Source of the DNA: an uncultured Eubacterium sp.
GTDB taxonomy: Bacteria > Bacillota > Clostridia > Lachnospirales > Lachnospiraceae
DNA length: 27,803 nucleotides
Reading direction: 5' to 3'
Assembly (NCBI GenBank): GCA_910586445.1
Contig: CAJUHV010000052.1
Span: 1-27,803 of the forward strand
Shown: positions 8,901 through 15,653 of the stretch, piece after piece
Layout of the letters: every line of letters begins with the position of its first letter
Numbering within the stretch: the stretch's first letter is position 1
The notes under the pieces: model-generated
Told to the model about the DNA's origin: nothing
Databases searched by the model: none
Seen by the model: only the letters and a program-made list of their open reading frames with translations
Program-made: the position numbers and the translations under genes

Positions 8901-8941
8901 GTAAAGATTGGTCCTAATATACCTGCCAAAAAATCGATCAT
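5939..8941 (-). CDS. Membrane-anchored GH3 hydrolase with permuted domains
   Basis: A 1000-residue GH3 enzyme whose domains run in reverse of the usual order. After two TM segments (about 33-52 and 66-84, with basic KVKKGLKH between them) comes the alpha/beta sandwich (LVLVKNNGLLPL near 115), then PFGYGLSYTTF and a fibronectin-III-like region with VTNTGDVAGKDVAE. The TIM-barrel follows, with AGRNFEYYSED, IKHFALNDQE and VESDYNG, whose Asp895 is the predicted nucleophile. A third TM segment (976-994) ends in KKKKNA. By the positive-inside rule the catalytic body is outside the cell, held at both ends. Reversed GH3 domain order is known from Butyrivibrio and Ruminococcus beta-glucosidases. The start has a GAGGAGG box. 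The likely role is surface cleavage of beta-glucosides; specificity is not visible. Confidence 0.85.
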   Translation of the reverse strand: MIDFLAGILGPIFTGLGVSEADFQMYLTSLSGYVYFILAALIAMIVVLVLAVKVKKGLKHIVRWQAVLAFVAAITIVVNMICYGPMYSNVSGFLNASKADLSEETVAQSKETVKKVGQEGLVLVKNNGLLPLASETKALNVFGWDSTNPILGGTGSGASDSSTATGILQSLQDAGYETNKTLTDMYTEYRADRPVISMNAQDWTLPEPTVDAYTDTIMDEAKSFSDTAVIVIGRSGGENADLPTDMNAVIKGTYNIAEQVASIPKNFTYMNSSYTNNGSYDDFEEGESYLELSRTEEDLVDKVCSEFDKVVVVINANNPMELSWVDEYDQIGAVILAPGTGITGFAALGEVINGTVNPSGKTVDTYVKDLFNTPYINNIGNHSYANVKDLNDQITAADEAAIGNLSFVNYVEGIYVGYKFYETAADEGFLKYEDHIQYPFGYGLSYTTFDKSIKNFKDNGDSISFDVEVTNTGDVAGKDVAEIYFTPPYNNGGIEKASVNLIEFGKTDLLEPGATGTISFEIPKEDMASYDSEGIKISGGGYILEAGEYTISLRSDSHTVVAEETFKVDDDIDYSANKRESDFVTATNQFEDYARGDFEQLSRKDSFANYEKACAAPTDKQYEMSDEVRAGVEEYVFCSYDGTKYNNDSDEMPTMGADNGVELYDMVGLDYNDEKWDSLLDQLSFEEMTTLINVGGWQTAAVDSVGKIATSDCDGPAGLNNFITGAVGSAYPSEVLMAQTWNKQLAYEIGQSMGQEYADANNYGWYGPAMNTHRSAFAGRNFEYYSEDGVLGGHLAANQVNGAAEKGVYAYIKHFALNDQEINRISVLLTFSSEQAIREIYLKPFEIAVKDFTGTCRAVMSSFNWIGTIPSCANSHLLNNVLRDEWGFVGLVESDYNGSYGYMVTDSSIRNGNDLMLGYGRAQSNVLADQSATAVKAMRQASKNILYTVANSGYYADGNPVGGMTNMTKIFVTVDVIVALLIIAIEAILIIRYLKKKKNA

Positions 8942-9371
8942 TTCATTTCCTCCTCATTTAATTTATTCACGGCCATGAATAATTTATTTGAACATAATGT
9001 TAACACACCCTTGCACTTTGTACATTATTTATGCACAAACTGTTTAATTTTTGCATAAATTGTTTGGCAGTTTTTTATACATGGGGAAACAGAAGCGGAT
9101 TTTTGTGCAATATATTCAAAATAGAGGGTTATATTTGTGCAATGCGTATAAAATCCTGTTAGAAAAATTATGAACTGAATTATACACATAAAATCTGCCA
9201 GCCATTCTTTTGAACGATCGATCAGGCAGGAAGCTCTTTCATATAGAAAACCCGCGAACACAAAACCTACGAAAATTTATTGAAGGTTCCTACATTTCGT
9301 GATAAACTAATATCCAATGGCAATGAACTAAATATTACCAAACTTAGAAAAACTAATTAGGAGGTCTTACT
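8942..9371. promoter_or_regulatory. Divergent control region with TTTGTGCAAT motifs
   Basis: This 430-base AT-rich stretch separates the leftward permuted GH3 gene from the rightward GH13 gene and must hold promoters for both. TTTGTGCAAT occurs at 9102-9111 and 9134-9143, 32 bases apart (about three helical turns). The inverted form TGCACAAA lies at 9032-9039, with a looser TTGCATAAA at 9051-9059. A small leftward frame across 9025-9261 has no supporting features and is probably not a gene. I could not place the leftward promoter with confidence. Confidence 0.6.
9280..9308 (+). promoter_or_regulatory. Promoter of the GH13-kinase run
   Basis: A TTGAAG -35 box (9280-9285) and a TAAACT -10 box (9303-9308) stand 17 bases apart, 63 bases before the GH13 start codon. 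Spacing is ideal and the boxes are each one or two mismatches from consensus. Confidence 0.5.
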
Positions 9372-11228
9372 ATGGCATGGTATGACGAAGCAGTATTTTA
9401 TCACATCTATCCACTGGGGCTTGCAGACGCTCCAAAGGAAAATTCTTATGGGGAGCCGCAGCACCGGCTGAATACACTGGTTCCATGGATTTCCCATGTG
9501 AAAGAAATAGGCTGCAATGCGATTTATATCGGCCCGCTGTTTGAATCGGTAGGGCATGGATACGAAACGACAGATTATAAAAAATTAGACAGCCGCCTTG
9601 GGACAAATGAGGATCTGGCGGACTTTGTGGCAAAATGCCATGAGCAGGGGATACGTGTCATTTTAGACGGAGTGTTCAACCACACAGGACGTGATTTTTT
9701 TGCATTTCAGGATATTAAGAAAAACAGGGAAAGCTCCCCATACAAAGACTGGTACTGCAATGTAAATTTCTGGGGAAATAATGAATATAACGACGGATTT
9801 TCTTATGAAAACTGGGGCGGATATAACCTGCTGGTAAAATTAAACCAGCATAATCCTGCGGTAAGGGATTATATCTGCGATGTCATCCGCTTCTGGGTCA
9901 GCGAATTTGATATTGACGGAATCCGCCTGGATGCTGCTGATGTACTGGACTTTGAATATATGAAGGCTCTGCGTCATGTAGCAAACGAAGTAAAGCCGGA
10001 ATTCTGGCTGATGGGCGAAGTAATCCATGGCGATTATACACGCTGGGTCAACGAAGGAACACTGCATTCCGTTACAAATTATACGCTGCATAAAGCGCTT
10101 TATTCCGGCCATAACGATCACAATTATTTTGAAATAGCTCATACTGTAAAAAGACTGTATGACATGGGCGGCAGCCGTCCAGACGGATTAAAACTGTATA
10201 ATTTTGTAGACAACCATGATGTAGAGCGTATTTATACAAAGCTGAATAACAAGGCTCATTTTACGCCGGTGCATATTCTGCTCTATACGCTGCCGGGAGT
10301 TCCTTCCATATATTATGGTTCTGAGTTTGGGATCGAAGGAAGAAAAGAGCGGTTTTCCGATGCCTCGCTGCGTCCGGCACTTTCCCTGGACAGCTATGCC
10401 GATGCCGTAACGAAAAACCCATGCACACAGCTGATCGCGGCGCTTGGCAGAATCCGCCAGAATTCCGATGCGCTTTCATACGGCGGATATCAGGAACTGC
10501 TTTTAACAAACAGACAGTATGCATTTGCAAGAAACTACAACGGACAGTCTGCAATTGTCACTGTCAATAATGACGACAGCGATTATGTCATGACGCTGCG
10601 TGCAGGCGATGCTGCTGAATATATCGGTGCATTATCCGGCCAGAAAGTATCTGTAAACGGCGGCAATATCGTAGTCAATATAAAGGCAAACGGCGGAGAC
10701 ATCTGGCTGCCTCTGACAGATGCAAATGAAAAAGCCGCGGCTCCGGTTGCGCCGGTTACATCCGAGGCCGTAAAAGCGGCAGGAACTGCCGTCGAAAAAA
10801 CTGCTGAAAAACAACCAGAATCTGCAGGTACAGATCATCAAAACAATCAAATAACACAGGATGCTGCGCAATCCGAAGCACAGAATGCACAGGCCGCTGC
10901 TCAAACCGGGACACAAAATGCGCAGGCCGCTGGTCAAACCGAGACACAGAATGCGCAGGCCGCTGCTCAGCCGTCAGCAGCAGAGCAGCCAGCAGACACC
11001 GCTTCTGCCAGCACTAAAGCAGCAGAAAGCACAGCAGCAGGCCAGGGCAGCAGCCAGAATGCCGGAAAGGCTTCAAAAGAATTTGATGCTGGAAAAATAG
11101 CAGGCCTTCAAGAAGCCATTCTCGCTATTATGGAGAAAAACGGGCCTGTAACAGACCAGATGCGCAGGGATGTAGAGGCAAATGTATACCATGATTCTTT
11201 AATCACCTGGATTAAAAGCTTTCGGTAA
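9372..11228 (+). CDS. Cytoplasmic GH13 alpha-amylase-family enzyme with repeat tail
   Basis: A 618-residue alpha-amylase superfamily protein acting on alpha-glucans or alpha-glucosides. The four GH13 regions are present: DGVFNH (99-104), GIRLDAADV with nucleophile Asp187, GEVIHG with acid/base Glu216, and FVDNHD with transition-state stabiliser Asp283. A beta-sandwich domain C follows to about 460. There is no signal peptide, so the enzyme is cytoplasmic. Unusually, residues 465-575 form an Ala/Gln/Thr-rich linker with three 11-residue repeats (504-536), ending in a predicted helical domain of about 45 residues. A strong AGGAGG box fixes the start. It heads a rightward run, with the sugar kinase starting seven bases after its stop. 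The small catalytic part, without a large domain B, suggests an oligosaccharide-acting glucosidase or maltogenic enzyme rather than a starch-degrading amylase. Confidence 0.87.
   Translation: MAWYDEAVFYHIYPLGLADAPKENSYGEPQHRLNTLVPWISHVKEIGCNAIYIGPLFESVGHGYETTDYKKLDSRLGTNEDLADFVAKCHEQGIRVILDGVFNHTGRDFFAFQDIKKNRESSPYKDWYCNVNFWGNNEYNDGFSYENWGGYNLLVKLNQHNPAVRDYICDVIRFWVSEFDIDGIRLDAADVLDFEYMKALRHVANEVKPEFWLMGEVIHGDYTRWVNEGTLHSVTNYTLHKALYSGHNDHNYFEIAHTVKRLYDMGGSRPDGLKLYNFVDNHDVERIYTKLNNKAHFTPVHILLYTLPGVPSIYYGSEFGIEGRKERFSDASLRPALSLDSYADAVTKNPCTQLIAALGRIRQNSDALSYGGYQELLLTNRQYAFARNYNGQSAIVTVNNDDSDYVMTLRAGDAAEYIGALSGQKVSVNGGNIVVNIKANGGDIWLPLTDANEKAAAPVAPVTSEAVKAAGTAVEKTAEKQPESAGTDHQNNQITQDAAQSEAQNAQAAAQTGTQNAQAAGQTETQNAQAAAQPSAAEQPADTASASTKAAESTAAGQGSSQNAGKASKEFDAGKIAGLQEAILAIMEKNGPVTDQMRRDVEANVYHDSLITWIKSFR
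10881..10979 (+). repeat. 33-bp coding tandem repeat in the GH13 linker
   Basis: Three in-frame 33-base units begin at 10881, 10914 and 10947 and encode QNAQAAAQTGT, QNAQAAGQTET and QNAQAAAQPSA. The DNA units are highly similar, pointing to recent slippage-type expansion. Copy number is likely to vary between strains. Confidence 0.85.
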
Positions 11229-11235
11229 ATGCGGC

Positions 11236-12831
11236 ATGAACAGCTTAAAACAATTTATTGAAGACGGCAGGGCTGTGCTCGGCATAGAATTTGGTTCTAC
11301 CAGAATCAAAGCAGTCTTGATCGGAGAAGATTATCAGCCGATTGCCTCCGGGGCACATGACTGGGAAAATCATCTCGAAGACGGTATCTGGACGTATTCC
11401 CTGTCTGAAATCTGGACAGGGCTAAATGACTGCTACTCCAAAATGGCCGATGATGTAAGCAGGCGCTATGGCACACACATCACAAGCCTTTCAGCTATCG
11501 GCTTTTCTGCCATGATGCATGGATATATGGCATTTGATCAGTCAGGCGAGCTGCTGGTGCCGTTTCGTACATGGAGGAATACGACCACTGCACAGTCCAG
11601 TGAACAGCTGACAGAGCTGTTTGGGTATCATATCCCGCAGAGATGGAGCATTGCACATCTTTATCAGGCGATATTAAACGGCGAGGAGCATGTCAGCCGG
11701 ATTCATGCTCTAAGCACGCTGGCAGGATATATCCACTGGCAGCTGACAGGCGAACAGGCTGTCGGCGTCGGCGAAGCCTCCGGCATGTTTCCGATCGATA
11801 TTCAGACAGCGGATTTTAATGAGCATATGATCCGGCAGTTTGACCAAAAAACAGTAGATTACGGCTTCTCATGGAAACTGCGCGATATCCTTCCGAAAGT
11901 GCTCAAGGCAGGTGAGCCTGCAGGCGTACTGACTGCCGAGGGTGCCGCAAAGCTCGACAGATCGGGCAGGCTTACGGCAGGTATTCCGGTCTGCCCGCCG
12001 GAAGGCGATGCCGGAACAGGCATGACAGCTACCAACAGCATAGCCGTACGCACCGGCAACGTATCCGCAGGCACTTCCGTATTCGGCATGGTTGTTATGG
12101 AGCGGGAGCTGTCTAAAGTATACCCAGAGATTGATCTGGTGACGACGCCGGACGGGCATCTGGTCGGCATGGTACACTGCAATAACTGTACTTCAGATCT
12201 AAATGCATGGGTAGATTTATTTGGAGAGTTTGCAGACAGCTGCGGCATAAGCCTAAGCCGCAGACAGCTGTTTCAAATACTGTATCAAAAGGCGTTAGAA
12301 GGCGATACGGACTGCGGCGGGCTGCTTGCCTACAATTATTTTTCGGGTGAGCATGTAACGGATTTTGAGGAAGGCCGTCCGCTGTTTGTCCGCAGGCCGG
12401 ACAGCCGTTTTGATCTGGCCAATTTTATGCGCGTGCATTTGATGACGTCTCTGGCAGCACTCAAAACCGGGCTGAACCTTATGCTGAAAGAAGAAGGCGT
12501 AAAGGTAGATAAAATGCTGGGACACGGCGGCTTATTTAAGACAAAGGGCGTCGGCCAGCGCATACTTGCAGCAGCCATTAACGCGCCGGTATTTGTAATG
12601 GACAATGCCGGAGAAGGCGGTGCGTGGGGGATCGCACTGCTGGCAGCTTATATGGTGCACAAGGCAGAAGGTGAAAAGCTTGAGGATTTTTTAAATCACA
12701 AGGTGTTTGCAGGCGCGGCAGGTACTATGATAAGTCCAGATCCTGCAGATGTCAGCGGATTTGATCAATTCTTAAAAGTCTATACAGCCGGGCTTTCAAT
12801 AGAGCGGGCAGCCGTAGACTGTCTCAAATAA
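11236..12831 (+). CDS. FGGY-family carbohydrate kinase
   Basis: A 531-residue sugar kinase of the FGGY (xylulokinase/gluconokinase-like) fold, phosphorylating a sugar with ATP in the cytoplasm. The first phosphate-binding loop is GIEFGSTRIKAV (16-27), the probable catalytic base is Asp258 in EGDAGTGM, GNVSAGTSVFG is the second phosphate motif, and LGHGGLFKTKGVGQR with NAGEGGAWG is the C-terminal adenosine-binding region. FGGY kinases are usually 480-550 residues, so it is complete. No clear ribosome binding site is seen. The start lies seven bases after the GH13 stop, and an out-of-frame ATG overlaps that junction, so translational coupling is likely. Substrate cannot be assigned: the specificity segment (IGFSAMMHGYMAFD) differs from typical xylulokinases, and ribulose, gluconate or an unusual pentose or hexulose are all possible. 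Confidence 0.82.
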   Translation: MNSLKQFIEDGRAVLGIEFGSTRIKAVLIGEDYQPIASGAHDWENHLEDGIWTYSLSEIWTGLNDCYSKMADDVSRRYGTHITSLSAIGFSAMMHGYMAFDQSGELLVPFRTWRNTTTAQSSEQLTELFGYHIPQRWSIAHLYQAILNGEEHVSRIHALSTLAGYIHWQLTGEQAVGVGEASGMFPIDIQTADFNEHMIRQFDQKTVDYGFSWKLRDILPKVLKAGEPAGVLTAEGAAKLDRSGRLTAGIPVCPPEGDAGTGMTATNSIAVRTGNVSAGTSVFGMVVMERELSKVYPEIDLVTTPDGHLVGMVHCNNCTSDLNAWVDLFGEFADSCGISLSRRQLFQILYQKALEGDTDCGGLLAYNYFSGEHVTDFEEGRPLFVRRPDSRFDLANFMRVHLMTSLAALKTGLNLMLKEEGVKVDKMLGHGGLFKTKGVGQRILAAAINAPVFVMDNAGEGGAWGIALLAAYMVHKAEGEKLEDFLNHKVFAGAAGTMISPDPADVSGFDQFLKVYTAGLSIERAAVDCLK

Positions 12832-12868
12832 CAGGGGATGGATCGGAAATGGATAGAAAGAAGATTGT

Positions 12869-14968
12869 ATGAAAAATATTAGAAAGATTTTTTTCACAGA
12901 TGTCATAGCACTTTTTAGAAATCCACTTGCACTCATCATTGCCGGAGGATTATGCCTCCTTCCGGCATTGTATGCGTGGTTTAACATCTATTCGAACTGG
13001 GACCCATATGGGAATACGAAAAATATACAGATCGCAGTCGCTTCTAACGATGAAGGATATACAAATGCAGACGGCGTTTTTACAGATGCAGCTTATACGA
13101 TCATAAATTCCTTACAGGAAAATAAAAGCATAAGCTGGGTAACTGCCAGGTCCGAACACGAAGCGTTAAAAGGCGTCTATGACGGCAGTTATTATGCGGC
13201 AGTCGTATTTGAACAGGATTTTACCGAGTGCATGTACCATGGTTTTTTAGACGGGCTGAAGCGTCCGACGGTTTCTTATTATGAAAATGAAAAAAAGAAT
13301 GCGGTGGCAACGAAAATTACTGACACCGCAGTAGCCGCGCTGCAGACACAGATCAATGAGCAGTATATCACGCTTGTTGTAAGCACATTTTTTGACAGGC
13401 AGCAGGGTGCGGTAAACAGCATAGACACTGCGGGACTTGTACAGACGATGACCGATAAAATAGCGCAGGCAAAAAAGACGGTGGATAATTTTGCTGTCAT
13501 TGTAAAATCCCTGATACGTGCCAATGACAAGCTGACTGCTTCTATGGAAGGTGCCGGCAGCGATCTGGATACCATACGAAGCCACCTGGACAGCGTACAG
13601 CAGGAGGCAGGAGATGTGCCAGATGTACAGGCATTATCGGACAAGCTGCACGCAGGCAATACACAGGCGCTCCAGTCCGTCGGCAACGCGCTGAACGAAT
13701 TAAAACAGGCGCAGAAGGCAGAAACGGCTGCACAAAAAAATGCAGTATACCAAAAGCTGAGTGAGAATCTCTCAAACGCAAAAAGTTCTTTAGACGAATT
13801 AATCGGTTCGCTTCAATCCATAAATGCAGCGACTCTAAATGTATCACCGGGAATTGTATTGACGCAGCTGCAGAACCAGTCACAGGTGCTGCAGGATATG
13901 ATTACAAGAATAGCAGCCAATCAGGACACCGAAGATACCGGGATGCTGTCTCAGATACAGCGCCAGATGGAACAGCAGATCTTAGCTGTCCAGCAGGTGC
14001 TGCAGACTACGGTAAGCCAGTCGCTTTCGATGCTGGGCAATGAGCTGCTTCAGATCTCATCGGATATTACACGCGTCACCGGAAATCTTATGGGCGATAT
14101 CGACCTGTTGGGCATGATTTTGAAAAACGGAACTACTGCCGTCAGCCTGACAAACCAGAGCTTTTCAAGCATGAAAAAGGAGCTGAACGCGGTAAGCCGC
14201 AGGCTGGATGAAATGGCAGCGCTTGTAAAAGGTATCAGCGAGACACAGTTTATCCAGAGCTTTTTAGACTTTATGCAGGGAAATTCAGCAGAATACGGAG
14301 CCTTTTTTGCACAGCCTGTTTCGATTGAAACACAGTCCGTTTATCCGGTAGCCAATTACGGATCGGGCGTCGCTGCATTTTATACGACACTCGCACTCTG
14401 GGTAGGAGCCGTTATATTAGTTTCCTTGATAAAAGTAAAAGCACAGGAAGAGGGGCTGGATCAGCCAAAGCCGTATGAACTGTTTTTTGGCAGGTATCTG
14501 CTGTTTTTTGTACTGGCAATGCTGCAGGCAGTAATCACTGTGTGGGGCAATTTTTATCTGCTGCACATCCAGTGCCAGTATCCGCGCCGTTTTTTATTTG
14601 CGGCACTTGTTACCAGCCTGACCTTCTCACTGCTTATATATGCACTTACAATTTCCTTTGGAGATATCGGCAAGGCAGTAGTCGTCGTGCTGATGGTGAT
14701 CCAGATCGCAGGCTCCAGCGGCACCTACCCGATCGAAATCCTTCCGATATTTTACCAGAAACTGTATATCTTTTTTCCGTTTCCATATGCCATCAATGCT
14801 ATGCGTGAAGCTGTTGCAGGCATGTATGAGCATGATTATGCATTGTACCTGCTGCGGCTATTGGTCTTCGCAGCAGCGGCACTTTTGCTAGGACTGGCAG
14901 TACGGCTGCCATTTCGCAGATTTGCACATTTTATGGAACAGCGGATGGAAGATACAAAGATGATGTAA
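12869..14968 (+). CDS. YhgE/Pip-family membrane protein (long form)
   Basis: A 699-residue protein of the YhgE/Pip (phage infection protein) family. One N-terminal TM helix (about 22-40) leads into the family hallmark YAWFNIYSNWDPYG. An extracytoplasmic region follows with GVYDGSYYAAVVFEQDFT and SYYENEKKNAVATKI, then a long Gln/Leu-rich coiled coil (about 200-470). Five further TM helices close the protein (about 505-690), resembling an ABC-2-type permease half. The family includes Lactococcus Pip, needed for phage c2 infection, and is related to the EsaA component of type VII secretion; its general function is unsettled. It lies 37 bases after the kinase gene. The ribosome binding site is weak (GAAAGAAG). 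It is longer than its partner at 15646 because of the coiled coil. Confidence 0.85.
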   Translation: MKNIRKIFFTDVIALFRNPLALIIAGGLCLLPALYAWFNIYSNWDPYGNTKNIQIAVASNDEGYTNADGVFTDAAYTIINSLQENKSISWVTARSEHEALKGVYDGSYYAAVVFEQDFTECMYHGFLDGLKRPTVSYYENEKKNAVATKITDTAVAALQTQINEQYITLVVSTFFDRQQGAVNSIDTAGLVQTMTDKIAQAKKTVDNFAVIVKSLIRANDKLTASMEGAGSDLDTIRSHLDSVQQEAGDVPDVQALSDKLHAGNTQALQSVGNALNELKQAQKAETAAQKNAVYQKLSENLSNAKSSLDELIGSLQSINAATLNVSPGIVLTQLQNQSQVLQDMITRIAANQDTEDTGMLSQIQRQMEQQILAVQQVLQTTVSQSLSMLGNELLQISSDITRVTGNLMGDIDLLGMILKNGTTAVSLTNQSFSSMKKELNAVSRRLDEMAALVKGISETQFIQSFLDFMQGNSAEYGAFFAQPVSIETQSVYPVANYGSGVAAFYTTLALWVGAVILVSLIKVKAQEEGLDQPKPYELFFGRYLLFFVLAMLQAVITVWGNFYLLHIQCQYPRRFLFAALVTSLTFSLLIYALTISFGDIGKAVVVVLMVIQIAGSSGTYPIEILPIFYQKLYIFFPFPYAINAMREAVAGMYEHDYALYLLRLLVFAAAALLLGLAVRLPFRRFAHFMEQRMEDTKMM

Positions 14969-15062
14969 GATATGGATGATTTTCAGAACACGTATATCAG
15001 CCAATAATTACATCACATACGCATATGTTTAAAGTTTTCAAAATATTTCGGAAAGGGACATT

Positions 15063-15653
15063 ATGGAACATTTATGGCAGCAGCCGGATAATTCAGGGCA
15101 TACAGGCGACCACAGCCCGCATGCCGGTCAGCCTTCAGCAGGCCCGCAGCAGGCACATGATTCGCAGCAGGAATGTTCACCGCTAGAAGAACAGCTGCGC
15201 ATGGAAAATGAACACTATAAGCAGATCCTGCGCCAGCTTGTGCAGGAAGAAGAAAAGCTGCACGCAGCCAATAAAGAGCGTATCAAAAACGGGATACACT
15301 GCCTGTTTTTCATACCTATGCTGTTCTTTGCGCTGCTGTTTTTAACCAAGGGTGAGAAAGCTGTTTTCCTGGTCCTATGGGTTCTTTCACTGTTTGTAAC
15401 TGCTGCATATATGATTTATATAGAATATATGGATTTCCAGGTAAAAGAAAGGCTTTCAAGATACGCAGGCAGCGAAGACTTTTCGCACGACGGACTGGTC
15501 GGCACAGATCTCGAAGAGTTTGAAAAAGCTGTTTCACAGCTGCTTGATCAGCTCGATGAAAAAAAGTCTCTCAGACGCCGGAAAATGCGGCAGATACTGC
15601 AGCAGGGCGAAAAGCCCGCAGATATAACGCGAAAGGATACGCACTATGAGTAA
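15063..15653 (+). CDS. Small two-TM protein between YhgE/Pip genes
   Basis: A 196-residue protein I do not recognise. The first 40 residues are polar, rich in His, Gln, Pro and Gly. Residues 41-75 are predicted coiled coil (EEQLRMENEHYKQILRQL). A hairpin of two TM helices (about 77-95 and 100-120) is joined by a very short charged turn. A basic and acidic C-terminal half ends in an Arg/Lys-rich helix. Both ends should be cytoplasmic. An AAAGGG box precedes the ATG. The stop codon overlaps the start of the next YhgE/Pip gene by eight bases, so translation is coupled. That coupling suggests a stoichiometric accessory subunit of the YhgE/Pip proteins, but this is inferred from position only. Confidence 0.75.
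   Translation: MEHLWQQPDNSGHTGDHSPHAGQPSAGPQQAHDSQQECSPLEEQLRMENEHYKQILRQLVQEEEKLHAANKERIKNGIHCLFFIPMLFFALLFLTKGEKAVFLVLWVLSLFVTAAYMIYIEYMDFQVKERLSRYAGSEDFSHDGLVGTDLEEFEKAVSQLLDQLDEKKSLRRRKMRQILQQGEKPADITRKDTHYE

Noticed and set aside
9025..9261. Leftward 78-codon frame in the divergent GH3-GH13 spacer
   Set aside because: It has no ribosome binding site and no family resemblance, and it overlaps the regulatory motifs; composition is that of spacer DNA.
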